Part shown: positions 53,916 through 64,000 of the stretch, piece after piece
How positions within the stretch are numbered: the stretch's first letter is position 1
Layout: every line of letters starts with the position of its first letter
Origin: an uncultured Alistipes sp.
GTDB lineage: Bacteria; Bacteroidota; Bacteroidia; Bacteroidales; Rikenellaceae
Length of the DNA: 64,000 nt
Reading direction: 5' to 3'
Assembly (NCBI GenBank): GCA_947364365.1
Contig: CANASP010000008.1
Location: 46,028-110,027, forward strand
Made by a program: the position numbers and the translations under genes
The notes under the pieces: model-generated
Seen by the model: the letters and a program-made list of their open reading frames with translations, nothing else
Told to the model about the DNA's origin: nothing
Databases searched by the model: none

Positions 53916-55694
53916 CTACATGCGCTCGGGCACGTCGATCCCGAGCAGCTTCATGCCGCTGCGGATGACGCGCGCGACCTGCGCCGCCAGCTGGAGACGC
54001 ATGCGACGCACCTCGGCGTCGTCCTCGCGCAGGATCGAGTGGTCGTGGTAGTAGCCGTTGAAGGTCTTGGCCAGTTCGTAAACATAGGCGCCGATGATCG
54101 ACGGCGCGAAATTGTCGCCCGCGGCACGCACCGTGGCCGGGTAATCGGCGAGCATCTTCACCAGCTCGATCTCCTCGGGGAGATAGGCGGCGGCCGACGG
54201 GCCCGAAAAGTCGATACCCGCCTCGGTAGCCTTGCGAAGCACCGAACGGATACGCGCGTGGGTATACTGGATGAAGGGGCCCGTATTGCCGTTGAAGTCG
54301 ATCGACTCGCGCGGATCGAACAGCATGGTCTTCTTGGGGTCGACCTTGAGGATGAAGTACTTGAGCGCACCCAGGCCCACCATCGTCGAGACGGCCTCGG
54401 CCTCCTCCTCCGAGCAGCCGTCCAGCTTGCCCAGCTCGGCCGACATCTCGCGGGCGGTCCTGACCATGGCGGCGATCAGGTCGTCGGCGTCGACCACCGT
54501 GCCCTCGCGCGACTTCATCTTGCCCTCGGGAAGCTCGACCATGCCGTAGGAGAGGTGGGTGATGTGGTCGCTCCACTCGGCGTAGCCCAGCTTCTTGAGC
54601 ACCAGCTTGAGGACCTGGAAGTGGTAGTTCTGCTCGTTGCCCACGACATAGATCATGTCGTCGAGGCGGTTGTCCTCGAAGCGGCGGAAGGCCGTGCCGA
54701 GGTCCTGCGTCATGTAGACCGACGTGCCGTCGCCGCGCAACAGCAGCTTCTCGTCGAGCCCGTCGCCCGTCAGATCGATCCACACCGAGTTGTCGTCGCG
54801 ACGGTAGAAGACCCCCTTCGCGAGCCCCTCCTCGACGAGCGACTTGCCCAGCAGGTAGGTCTGCGACTCGTAGTAGACCTTGTCGAAGTCGACGCCCAGG
54901 GCCTTGTAGGTCACGTCGAAGCCCTCGTAGACCCAGCCGTTCATCGTCTCCCACAGCCCGTAGACCTCGGGATCCTTGGCCTCCCAGCGGCGCAGCATCT
55001 CCTGCGCCTCGCGCATGATCGGGGCGTTCTTCTTCGCCTCCTCCTCGCTCTGGCCCGCGGCCACGAGCTCCTTGATCTGGGCCTTGTAGTGCTTGTCGAA
55101 CTCGACGTAGTATTTGCCCACCAGATGGTCGCCCTTCATGCCCGACGACGCGGGGGTCTCGCCACCGCCGTAGAGCTTCCACGCCAACATCGACTTGCAG
55201 ATGTGGATGCCGCGGTCGTTCACCAGGTTGGCCTTGATGACGCGGTGGCCGTTGGCCGCCAGGATCTGCGCCACGGAGTAGCCCAGCAGGTTGTTGCGGA
55301 TATGGCCCAGGTGGAGCGGCTTGTTGGTATTGGGCGACGAGTACTCGATCATGATCGTGCGACCCGAAGGGGCTGCCTGGCCGTAATCCGCGTCGGCGGC
55401 GATCTCGGCGAAGCGAGCGGCCCAGAACGAGGCGTCGAGCTCGAGGTTGAGGAAGCCCTTCACGACGTTGAAGGCGCGGATCTCGGCCACGTCGGCCGTG
55501 AGGCGCTCGCCGATCTCCGTCGCGGTGGCCTCGGGGCCCTTGCGGCTCGCCTTGAGCAGCGGGAAGACCACCAGCGTATAGTCGCCCGCGAACTCCTTGC
55601 GGGTTTTCTGTATCTGAAGCGGGGCGTTCACGTCGCCGTAGAGCGCCTTAACGGCATCGCCGACCGCTTGTGCGAGAAACTGTTCGATGTTCAT
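53916..55694 (-). CDS. argS: Arginyl-tRNA synthetase
   Basis: 592 aa class I synthetase charging tRNA-Arg. The N-terminal Add-1 domain starts MNIEQFLAQAVGDAVKAL; the HIGH motif is HLGH in SSPNTNKPLHLGHIRNN (about residues 118-134), and the KMSK region reads EGKMKSREGTVV (about 396-407). The DALR anticodon-binding domain forms the C-terminus (LAKTFNGYYHDHSIL, RLQLAAQVARVI). ATG 55694 fits family starts; an upstream frame extension covers the promoter and is rejected. Confidence 0.97.
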   Translation of the reverse strand: MNIEQFLAQAVGDAVKALYGDVNAPLQIQKTRKEFAGDYTLVVFPLLKASRKGPEATATEIGERLTADVAEIRAFNVVKGFLNLELDASFWAARFAEIAADADYGQAAPSGRTIMIEYSSPNTNKPLHLGHIRNNLLGYSVAQILAANGHRVIKANLVNDRGIHICKSMLAWKLYGGGETPASSGMKGDHLVGKYYVEFDKHYKAQIKELVAAGQSEEEAKKNAPIMREAQEMLRRWEAKDPEVYGLWETMNGWVYEGFDVTYKALGVDFDKVYYESQTYLLGKSLVEEGLAKGVFYRRDDNSVWIDLTGDGLDEKLLLRGDGTSVYMTQDLGTAFRRFEDNRLDDMIYVVGNEQNYHFQVLKLVLKKLGYAEWSDHITHLSYGMVELPEGKMKSREGTVVDADDLIAAMVRTAREMSAELGKLDGCSEEEAEAVSTMVGLGALKYFILKVDPKKTMLFDPRESIDFNGNTGPFIQYTHARIRSVLRKATEAGIDFSGPSAAAYLPEEIELVKMLADYPATVRAAGDNFAPSIIGAYVYELAKTFNGYYHDHSILREDDAEVRRMRLQLAAQVARVIRSGMKLLGIDVPERM

Positions 55695-55711
55695 GTCATT
55701 GGAAATTTGGA

Positions 55712-55743
55712 CAAAGTTACGACAAGCTCTCGGCAAATCCAAA
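55712..55743 (-). promoter_or_regulatory. Promoter of argS
   Basis: Minus strand TTTG (complement of 55740-55743), 20 bases, TAACTTTG (complement of 55712-55719). About ten bases separate the expected start of transcription from the ATG, so the leader is very short. Confidence 0.82.
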
Positions 55744-55761
55744 TCGGCATTGCCATATTGC

Positions 55762-55796
55762 GAAAAGAAAGGCCCGACTTTTTCCGCCGGGCCCTT
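55762..55796 (-). terminator. Intrinsic terminator of the collagen-like lipoprotein gene
   Basis: Minus strand AAGGGCCCGG ... CGGGCCTT-type stem with a loop containing GGAAAAAG, followed by TCTTTTC. It overlaps the region just upstream of the argS promoter. Confidence 0.7.
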
Positions 55797-55817
55797 CGAT
55801 TTTCAATCAGACGCTCA

Positions 55818-58418
55818 TCAGCGGATCGGAACGATCTGCCAAACGTAGGGAGCCTCGTCGATTGCTTCATAGCGGTAACCCGCCTCGACGAGCAGGTCCT
55901 CGTACGAGGGGAGGTTGGTCTGCGGCTTGGAGCTGAACCGGCCGCCCTTGAGACGGAACGAACCGAGCGGATCGCCCGTCTGGTCGTTGTCCGATGCCAG
56001 GCAGCAGGGCGTACGGTCGGAATAGAACGATCCGTCGAGCACCTCGATGACACCCTCCTGTGCGGCATAGAGCGCATAGAACGCGTCCTGAAGCCCGGGC
56101 TCCGAGTTCCGGGCTTCGACGGTCACGCCGTCGACCGTCACGTAGGAACCGCGCACCGAGGCAATGCCGCCCTGGACACCCCGGACCTCCGAGCCGCGGA
56201 GCGTCATCCGGCAGCCGTCCTGCGCCGAAACGCAATAGGCCCACGATCCGTTCTTGTTGGATGCCGTCGACTCGATCACGCTCTGCTCGATCTCGATCGT
56301 ACCGTTGCCGGCGACGGCATAGAACGAAGCGTGCACCTCGACGTCGCGGAGCTTCATCACGGCGTTTTCATCGTTGTTCCAGAATGCCGTACCGCCGTTG
56401 TTGACCGATGTGGAGTAGACGCCGCCCTCGACGACCAGCGTGCCGTGGTTCTCGACGATGCGGCGCGGCAGATCGACCCGGCCGTCGCCCTTGATGGTCA
56501 ACTCGCTGTTGTTGCGTATCTGCCACTCCTCGGAAGCCGTGACATGACCGTCGATAACGATCGTCGTGGGTTTCTCGACCGAGAGGCCGGGCAACTGGGT
56601 CAGGTCGAGCTCGGCCGCACGCGGGATGCGGATCTCCCCGCCCTGCGCCGCGATCTGCGGAAGCAGGGTCAGCAACTCCTCGGTGGTGTTGGCCGTCAGC
56701 CCCTCGACGACCTCGTAGATATCGGGATTCGAAGCGACCTTGGCGGCCGAATGGCCCTCGGCGACGAAACTCTCGGCAGGCGATTCGGTTCCTCCGGCCG
56801 CGGGGTTGAAGCCGACGAACCGGCCGCCGTAGACCGTGATCGAAGCGGCCGAACCGTCCTTCTTATTGAGCACCCAGTATTTACCGTCGTAAAGCGCTTC
56901 GGAGCGGAACGTGCCGCCGTAGATCTCGACCGACGCGCGATCCCACGCCTCGATGCAGGCGTTGCCCTCGCCCGAAGCATCGGGACCGACGGAGAACTCG
57001 CCGCCGCGGACGACGAACCGGCCGTCGCCCACGACCTGCACGGCCTTGTTGTTGCCGCCGCGGCCGCCGTCGACCGAGCCCTCGCCCCCGACGGTCAGTT
57101 CGCCCTCGACACGCAGCGCTGCGCCCCCGCCGAGGTTGGAAAGCGTGTGGCCGCCGAGATCGATCGTCAGCGACTGTCCCGCCGCGACGACGAGCGGCTC
57201 GACGAGTTCGTAATCGCGTTCGAGCGTGAATGCGCCGCCCGTCTTGCGGGCCGCCAGCGACAGATCGCTGCGATAGAGCTCCAGCACGCGCGACGAGGAG
57301 ATCTCGTTGCCCTCGCTGTCGATCAGCGTCACCTTGAGCACGGCGAGCGAGCCGTCGGCCGCCGTGTGGTTGGTGATCACGGCCGCGTCGTCGTTGTAGT
57401 TGCCCTCGTCGTCGAAGGTGGGTTTGACGATCCGCACGCCCCCGTCGGCACGCGTCGCGATGCCGGTGCCCGTCGTGCCGTCATCGGCCTTGAGTTCGGC
57501 GACGATCGCCGTAAAGTCTTCGGCCCGGAGCGTGGAGGGCAGGACGATGCGGATCGGGGTATCGGGCAGCACATCGAGCGGTTCGTAGCTCTCGAACGCC
57601 ACCTTCAGCGCACGGGCGCGCGGAAGCGTCAGCCGGTTGCCGTCGGCCAGCGTAAAGGTAACGTTATCGGGATCGGAAAGATCGACGCCGTCCTTGCGGA
57701 ACACCGCATCGCCCTGCTCGCCGGTGGCCGGGACCTTCTCGCCGTCGCAGAGCAGCCACTGTCCGTCGATCTTCCAATAGAGAGTACCTTCGAACGCCTC
57801 GACGCTCAGCTGGGGCGTATGACCGGGAGCGCCGGGCTGGCCCGGATCGCCCTTGTCGCCTTGGTCGCCCTTGTCGCCTTGATCGCCTTTATCTCCTTTG
57901 TCACCCTGGTCGCCCTTGTCACCCGGATCGCCCTTGTCGCCGGCGGCACCTGCCGCGCCGGTAACCGGGATCTTGTTGCCGTCGGCATCGGTCAGAAATT
58001 CGGGCCGGCCGTCGCCGACACGCACCGTCCAATAATAGGTCTCGTCGGCGGGATCGTCGGAATCCTTGGCCACACCCACGACCGGGGTATTGCCCGCAGC
58101 GCCGGGTTCGCCGTCGCGGCCGTGACGGATGGAGATGGAACTGCCCTTAAGGAACGAAATGGTATACCCCACCTCCTCGGCACCCTCCACGATAGGAACG
58201 ATGTCGGTGATGCAATCCCTGTTTTCGAGCGCGGCGACCAGCCCCTGCAACGAACCGATCTGGACGTCGGCCTCCCGGCACCACTCCTCAAGCGCCGTCA
58301 CCCGGCTTTTCAGGTCGTCGATCTCCGAGCGGATCTCCGTGTCGTCGTAATCGCTGCAACCGCCGCCGGCGATCGTCGCGACACAGAGGCACAAAAATAG
58401 TAACAAACTGTTCTTCAT
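55818..58418 (-). CDS. Large surface lipoprotein with coiled coil, collagen-like segment and beta-helix
   Basis: 866 aa. Signal peptide with lipobox GGGC near residue 21. Then a short coiled coil (about 25-65; IRSEIDDLKSRVTALEEW), a DUF4988-like region, a collagen-type GXY tract (about residues 152-203; repeated GDKGDQ / GDKGDP units), a domain with ITSEWK-like low repeats, and a C-terminal right-handed beta-helix-like half (about 450-830) with many GG.F.V and N-rich turns. This architecture suits a surface-exposed fibre or adhesin. No enzymatic motif is recognised. AT-rich DNA with a minus-strand TATATTTG (complement of 58484-58491) precedes it. Confidence 0.85.
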   Translation of the reverse strand: MKNSLLLFLCLCVATIAGGGCSDYDDTEIRSEIDDLKSRVTALEEWCREADVQIGSLQGLVAALENRDCITDIVPIVEGAEEVGYTISFLKGSSISIRHGRDGEPGAAGNTPVVGVAKDSDDPADETYYWTVRVGDGRPEFLTDADGNKIPVTGAAGAAGDKGDPGDKGDQGDKGDKGDQGDKGDQGDKGDPGQPGAPGHTPQLSVEAFEGTLYWKIDGQWLLCDGEKVPATGEQGDAVFRKDGVDLSDPDNVTFTLADGNRLTLPRARALKVAFESYEPLDVLPDTPIRIVLPSTLRAEDFTAIVAELKADDGTTGTGIATRADGGVRIVKPTFDDEGNYNDDAAVITNHTAADGSLAVLKVTLIDSEGNEISSSRVLELYRSDLSLAARKTGGAFTLERDYELVEPLVVAAGQSLTIDLGGHTLSNLGGGAALRVEGELTVGGEGSVDGGRGGNNKAVQVVGDGRFVVRGGEFSVGPDASGEGNACIEAWDRASVEIYGGTFRSEALYDGKYWVLNKKDGSAASITVYGGRFVGFNPAAGGTESPAESFVAEGHSAAKVASNPDIYEVVEGLTANTTEELLTLLPQIAAQGGEIRIPRAAELDLTQLPGLSVEKPTTIVIDGHVTASEEWQIRNNSELTIKGDGRVDLPRRIVENHGTLVVEGGVYSTSVNNGGTAFWNNDENAVMKLRDVEVHASFYAVAGNGTIEIEQSVIESTASNKNGSWAYCVSAQDGCRMTLRGSEVRGVQGGIASVRGSYVTVDGVTVEARNSEPGLQDAFYALYAAQEGVIEVLDGSFYSDRTPCCLASDNDQTGDPLGSFRLKGGRFSSKPQTNLPSYEDLLVEAGYRYEAIDEAPYVWQIVPIR

Positions 58419-58483
58419 ATAAAGTTGGGTTTATGCGGCTCCCAGCCGGCCGCACGACCGACAAAAAGCACGCTGGTTTATTA

Positions 58484-58491
58484 CAAATATA
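58484..58491 (-). promoter_or_regulatory. -7 box of the collagen-like lipoprotein gene
   Basis: Minus strand TATATTTG, exact -7 consensus, 65 bases upstream of the ATG. The -33 box is not clear. The rest of the AT-rich divergent gap (58419-58654) also contains TATCTTTA at 58625-58632, a probable -7 box for the plus-strand dus gene. Confidence 0.55.
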
Positions 58492-58654
58492 AATATTTTT
58501 TATTTAAAAATACCCCCCCTAATTTTTTCGCAAAAAGAGTTGAAATCATTGATTATGAATACAATTTAAATACTATTTTTTATTGTATATTTTCGTATCG
58601 GAACGAAAACCCGAAAAGATTGCCTATCTTTACGGGCCGAAAAAACATCTTGCG

Positions 58655-59677
58655 ATGAAGATAGCCGACATAGATCTCGGGGAACGCCCCCTGCTGCTTG
58701 CCCCCATGGAGGATGTCACCGACCCCTCGTTCCGCTACATGTGCAAGCGGTTCGGAGCCGACGTGGTCTACACCGAGTTCATTTCGTCGGACGGACTGAT
58801 ACGCGACGCGGCCAAATCGCTCAAGAAGCTGGCGATCGACGACGCGGAGCGTCCCGTGGGGATCCAGATCTACGGCCATCTGGTCGAGCCGATGGTCGAA
58901 GCGGCCCGCATGGCCGAGGCCGCCGGCCCCGACATCATCGACATCAACTTCGGCTGCCCGGTCAAGAAGATCGCCGGGCGCGGCGCCGGGTCGGGGATGA
59001 TGCGCGACGTGCCGCTGATGGTCGAGATGACGCGGCGGATCGTCGAGGCGGTGAAGACGCCCGTGACGGTCAAGACCCGACTGGGCTGGGACGACGATTC
59101 GAAGAATATCGAGGAGATCGCCCTGCGGTTGCAGGACGTGGGGATCGCCGCGCTGACGATCCACGGGCGCACCCGCGCGCAGATGTACCGCGGCGAGGCC
59201 GACTGGACACTCATCGGCGCGGTGAAGAACAACCCGCAGATCCGCATCCCGATCATCGGCAACGGCGACGTCGATTCGGGTCCGAAGGCGGCCGCGATGT
59301 TCGACCGCTACGGCGTCGACGGGGTGATGATCGGCCGCGCGACCTACGGGCGGCCCTGGATCTTCCGCGAGGTGAAGCACTTCCTCGCGACGGGCGAGCT
59401 GCTGCCGCAGCCGTCGGTCGCCGAACGCGTGGCGATCGCCCGCGAGCACCTCGCCAAGTCGCTCGAAATCAAGGGCGAGCGCGTAGGCATCCTGGAGATG
59501 CGGCGCCACCTGACCAACTACTTCAAGGGGCTGCCGGACTTCAAGTCGACGCGCATGACGCTCGTCACATCGCTCGACGTCGACGAACTGTTCGCCACAC
59601 TCGATCGGATCGGCGAGCAGTGGGGCGATTTCGACCTGAGCGGCGCCGTGCCCCCTCCCCTCTCGCACGAGATCTGA
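58655..59677 (+). CDS. dus: tRNA-dihydrouridine synthase (DusB type)
   Basis: 340 aa FMN enzyme that reduces uridines in the D-loop of tRNA. TIM barrel start LLLAPMEDVTDPSFRYMCKR (about residues 13-32), catalytic cysteine in INFGCPVKKIAGRGAGSGMM (about 99-118), FMN-phosphate site GNGDVDSG and GVMIGRATYGRPW. C-terminal helical tRNA-binding domain follows. ATG 58655 directly precedes homology. Gene length is typical. Confidence 0.95.
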   Translation: MKIADIDLGERPLLLAPMEDVTDPSFRYMCKRFGADVVYTEFISSDGLIRDAAKSLKKLAIDDAERPVGIQIYGHLVEPMVEAARMAEAAGPDIIDINFGCPVKKIAGRGAGSGMMRDVPLMVEMTRRIVEAVKTPVTVKTRLGWDDDSKNIEEIALRLQDVGIAALTIHGRTRAQMYRGEADWTLIGAVKNNPQIRIPIIGNGDVDSGPKAAAMFDRYGVDGVMIGRATYGRPWIFREVKHFLATGELLPQPSVAERVAIAREHLAKSLEIKGERVGILEMRRHLTNYFKGLPDFKSTRMTLVTSLDVDELFATLDRIGEQWGDFDLSGAVPPPLSHEI

Positions 59678-59772
59678 GACCGCAAGACAGGCACCGGCGT
59701 CCTGGGCACGATTATCGCACAATATTCGGCCGCAGGACCCGTTCTACTGGGCGAACTACGAACCGTCCATCC

Positions 59773-61226
59773 ATGAAAACCATCCTACTCGCGCTCGCGC
59801 TGCTCGCAAGCATCGCGGGCACCGGCCGCGCGCAGAGCACCTCCGCGATCGACAGCGTGCACCGGCCCGCCGGCCGCACGGTCCGCATCCCCGACCGGCG
59901 CATCGCCATCGTCGACTACCTGACTCCCCGCTCGCGCGTCGGCCTCGAAAAGAACCTCCACCGCGTAGGTCGTCACCCGGGACTCGACACGCCCCTCACA
60001 TCCGACGAGAAGGCCGCCATCCTGACCGAGATCGAGGCCCGCTGCGAGGCGCTGGGCAAGGATTCGCTGCTCACCTCCGACCTTTTCTGGGTCATGCGCC
60101 CCTGGTACGACCGGCTGCACCACGAAGACCCCCACTACCGGATCGCAACGGTGGCCACGTTCGACAGCACGGTCTACCCCCGCCCCTCCGACCGGCGCAA
60201 GGCCCGCAAAAAGGTGCGCATGCCGGGATTCAGCCTCCTGCGGATCAATGACACGCTGGTGATCGACCGCTCGCTCGACCCTTCGTTCCGGCCAGGCGAC
60301 CGCATCACGGCGATCAACGGCCGCCCGACCGCCGAATACCTGCGCTACGTCTACGACGACCGCTATACGGAGCCCTCCACCCTGCTCGCCTGCTGCTTCT
60401 ACGAGATCATGGCACCCCGCTGGCGGATCGACCTGTGCCGCGACGGCGCCCCGCTGGCCGTCGACACCGAAGGGCTCCCCTATCGCGATGCGCTCTTCCG
60501 GCTCTCGAAAGCCGAGGAGACCGACGCCAACATCCGCACCTACGACAGCTGCGGCTACATCGCCATCCCCGAGTTCTTCCCCGACAACAGCCGCCTGATC
60601 CGCATCGTCCGCCGGGCGATCGTCGGCTTCAGGAAACGGGGCATCGTCGACGTGGTGCTCGACCTGCGGCGCAACCCCGGCGGAAGCGGCCACGCATTCG
60701 ACGAACTGCTGTCGATCTTCATCGACAAACCCGTGGTCGAATACTGCACGGGGCAGCGCGTGAAGGCGTCGCGCGAAGCGATGCGCTACTACGGCTTTCT
60801 CACCGAAGAGCAGCTCGGCGAGGTCGTAGAACTTCCCGAGGATCAATACGTACGCTCGTTCGAGACCGACCCGGAGATGTACGTCGGGGATATGCGCTAC
60901 TACGTGCTCGTCAGTCGCGACACGGGGTCGATCGCCGCATCGTTCGCTAACATGCTGCAATACCACGGCGGCGCCCTGCTCGCCGGCGAGCCGCTGCGAC
61001 ACAACGCACTGAAATACGGCGAGGTGCTCGATGGCTGGTGGTTCTCCCCCGTGCAACTCGCCGAATCGGCCGTTTCGATGGTCGAGATCGACGAGTGCAC
61101 GCGCCGCGACGACGGCTATGTCCTCCCCGACATTCCGATTCCGGCCATAGCGGCCGAATACCTCACAGGCGCGACGGGGTGCTCGACCGTCTGCTGGCGA
61201 CGCTCCGCGACAGCAACGGCCGATAA
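59773..61226 (+). CDS. Secreted S41-family peptidase-like protein (C-terminal frameshift)
   Basis: About 484 aa. Signal peptide MKTILLALALLASIAGTGRA. A PDZ-like segment includes RPGDRITAINGRPTAEYLRY (about residues 175-195). The S41 core: YIAIPEFFP, VVLDLRRNPGGSGHAFDELL (about 293-312) and SRDTGSIAASFANML (about 379-393), where the Ser after TG could be the nucleophile. Near 61175 the frame shifts: the expected end DGVLDRLLATLRDSNGR stop (61226) is in another frame. In the present frame the protein would run on to 61776, antisense to mgsA. A lost C in the GGCGCGACGG stretch explains this. Confidence 0.8.
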
Positions 61227-61278
61227 CGCCGAAGGCCCGCGCCGAAGACGCAGGCCCGGGTTCCGTGCGGAGGCAGGA

Positions 61279-61752
61279 TCAATGAAGCACCCGCTCGACG
61301 TAGGAGGAGTAATCCTTGACGGCCGGTTCGTACTCCTCCTCGAAGAAGAGCGGCGACGAGATGAGGTAGTCGGCCGAGGCGCGGTTGATCGCCGTGGGGA
61401 CGTTGTAGAGCGAGGCCAGGCGCAGCAGCGCCTTGACATCGACGTCGTGGGGCTGCGCCGCCATCGGGTCGCAGAAGAAGATCAGGGCGCTAATGCGTCC
61501 GTCGACGATGAGCGCCCCCAGCTGCTGGTCGCCGCCCAGAGGACCCGAACGCAGCAGGCGGATGTCCAGCCCCTCGGCCGCGCACTCCGCCCCGCCGTGG
61601 GCGCGCAGCGTGCGTTCGACCATGCGGCCCGTCGTGCCGGTGCACACCAGCGGGTGGAGCGCCAACAGGGCGCTGTTCCACTCGACCCACTCCGCGAGAT
61701 CCTTTTTCATGTTGTCGTGCGCCACGAGCGCCACCATTTTCCGTTTGTCCAT
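61279..61752 (-). CDS. mgsA: Methylglyoxal synthase
   Basis: 157 aa. Converts dihydroxyacetone phosphate to methylglyoxal and phosphate, a bypass when sugar phosphates accumulate. Phosphate-binding VCTGTTGRMVE (about residues 36-46) and the family signature SGPLGGDQQLGALIVDG (about 68-84), with catalytic Asp in GGDQQ and in DPMAAQPHDVDVKALLRLA (about 94-112). Starts MDKRKMVALVAHDNMKKDLAEW. Converges with the S41 peptidase gene. Confidence 0.96.
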   Translation of the reverse strand: MDKRKMVALVAHDNMKKDLAEWVEWNSALLALHPLVCTGTTGRMVERTLRAHGGAECAAEGLDIRLLRSGPLGGDQQLGALIVDGRISALIFFCDPMAAQPHDVDVKALLRLASLYNVPTAINRASADYLISSPLFFEEEYEPAVKDYSSYVERVLH

Positions 61753-61856
61753 CGGCTGTCGTTTTTCGGTTGTTAGCCTTCATTCCGGCAAACCGGATGC
61801 CAAACGGAGAACGCTCCATCGGAATTATCTCCTTTTCATGAGGTAAATTCTCGGTC

Positions 61857-61940
61857 CGCAGCCTGCGAAGGACGCACGAACGAGAGTGAGTTGCTTTCCT
61901 TCGCCGCCGGAGGCTGCGGCCCGCACGGCTCGATGAGCCG
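61857..61940. repeat. Dispersed intergenic repeat, copy B
   Basis: Starts CGCAGCCTGCGAAGGAC and ends CGGAGGCTGCGGCCCGCA plus hairpin CGGCTC-GAT-GAGCCG; matches copy A at 27343-27430 over nearly all of its length. Confidence 0.85.
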
Positions 61941-61960
61941 GTTATATCGCATTGTTTGAG

Positions 61961-62251
61961 CTTCGCCGAATATACTCCCGCTCGGCAAAATGCGGGCGAG
62001 CTTGCTTTTGCCCTCGCTTATTCAGATATTTGGCTTCGCCGAATATACTCCCGCTCGACAAAATGCAAGCAAGCTTGCTTTTGCCCTCGCTTATTCTGAT
62101 ATTTGGCTTCGCCGAACATACTCCCGCTCGGCAAAATGCAAGCAAGCTTGCTTTTGCCCTCGCTTATTCTGATATTTGGCTTCGCCGAATATACTCCCGC
62201 TCGGCAAAATGCAAGCAAGCTTGCTTTTGCCCTCGCTTATTCGTATATTTG
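61961..62251 (+). repeat. 73-bp tandem repeat, four copies
   Basis: Units start CTTCGCCGAATATACTCCCG at 61961, 62034, 62107 and 62180, exactly 73 bases apart. Each has GCAAGCTTGC-type palindromic sequence and ends TTATTCNGATATTTGG; the last ends TTATTCGTATATTTGC, which gives a perfect -7 box. Confidence 0.92.
62220..62251 (+). promoter_or_regulatory. Promoter of lepA inside the last repeat copy
   Basis: CTTG (62220-62223, one mismatch from TTTG), 20 bases, TATATTTG (62244-62251). Transcript would begin about 30 bases before ATG 62291. The other three copies carry GATATTTG at the same place, one base from the consensus. Confidence 0.75.
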
Positions 62252-62290
62252 CACTTTGATTACGCACGCAAACTTCCGACACGATACGCT

Positions 62291-64000
<1,710 letters not shown>

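Larger units (their letters stand above)
61753..62290. other. Gap between mgsA and lepA made of repeats
   Basis: Holds copy B of the dispersed intergenic repeat (61857-61940) and a four-copy 73-base tandem array (61961-62251) which ends in the lepA promoter. No gene; frames inside the array are repetitive. Confidence 0.8.

Noticed and set aside
53790-58400. 1536-codon plus-strand frame opposite argS and the collagen-like gene
   Set aside because: Antisense frame caused by GC-rich codon use; both minus-strand genes have clear homology or architecture.
61942-62282. Several 60-67 codon frames on both strands in the 73-base repeats
   Set aside because: Period 73 shifts the frame each copy; they only reflect the tandem array, which carries the lepA promoter.

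Overview
The window is a GC-rich chromosomal segment from a member of the Bacteroidales, most likely Alistipes (Rikenellaceae). The evidence is the housekeeping protein content, the UpxY/UpxZ capsule regulators, SusB-type GH97 and GH76 glycosidases, and promoters of the Bacteroidetes type (TTTG, 19-21 bases, then TAnnTTTG). No rRNA, tRNA, CRISPR array, transposase, integrase or phage structural gene was recognised.

Layout. 1-6712: plus-strand housekeeping genes (lepB end, IMPACT/YigZ protein, uvrA, M16 peptidase, DJ-1/PfpI protein, O-methyltransferase, MazG-like protein), closed by a strong two-way terminator. 6753-22351: a minus-strand surface polysaccharide (capsule) operon. It starts at a near-perfect promoter at 22473-22504, continues with upxY and upxZ, and runs about 15 kb to an initiating sugar-phosphate transferase. 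Its middle (about 8.5-19 kb) is visibly AT-rich against GC-rich flanks, as expected for acquired capsule genes. 22665-26154: BlaR1/BlaI-type sensor and repressor with three copies of an operator, then a secreted protein with TonB-plug-like motifs. 26155-27733: gene-free, with repeats and a possible structured RNA. 27734-37719: phosphohexomutase, dnaA, a Dph6-like ATPase, GH76 and GH97 glycosidases, WYL regulator, acetyltransferase, zinc-ribbon protein, peroxiredoxin. 38881-42997: recA, rel, small membrane protein, HIT protein. 43000-45700: an XRE-type regulator with an array of palindromic operators, then a strange repeat region related to the start of the next gene. 45696-47502: zinc-type ABC binding protein and ATPase without a permease. 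48557-52255: polysaccharide export protein and chain-length protein, separate from the capsule operon. 52978-58418: OmpA-like protein, argS, large lipoprotein with a collagen-like segment. 58655-64000: dus, S41 peptidase with an apparent frameshift, mgsA, and lepA (cut by the window end) behind a four-copy tandem repeat whose last copy supplies its promoter.

How the genes work together. The capsule operon encodes a 4,6-dehydratase, an aminotransferase and a PglC/WcfS-size initiating transferase, a set that suggests a 4-amino-4,6-dideoxy sugar at the reducing end, as in zwitterionic capsules of Bacteroides. It also encodes a CDP-glycerol-type cytidylyltransferase fused to an oxidoreductase, an IspD/TarI-like cytidylyltransferase, a TagF-type glycerophosphotransferase and a LicD protein. 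These suggest a teichoic-acid-like polymer containing polyol phosphate. Flippase and polymerase are present, and the outer-membrane export and chain-length genes at 48-52 kb could serve the same Wzx/Wzy route. The most unusual items are the cytidylyltransferase-oxidoreductase fusion, the operator array around the XRE gene, and the inverted and tandemly amplified copies of the zinc-binding lipoprotein's signal-peptide DNA.
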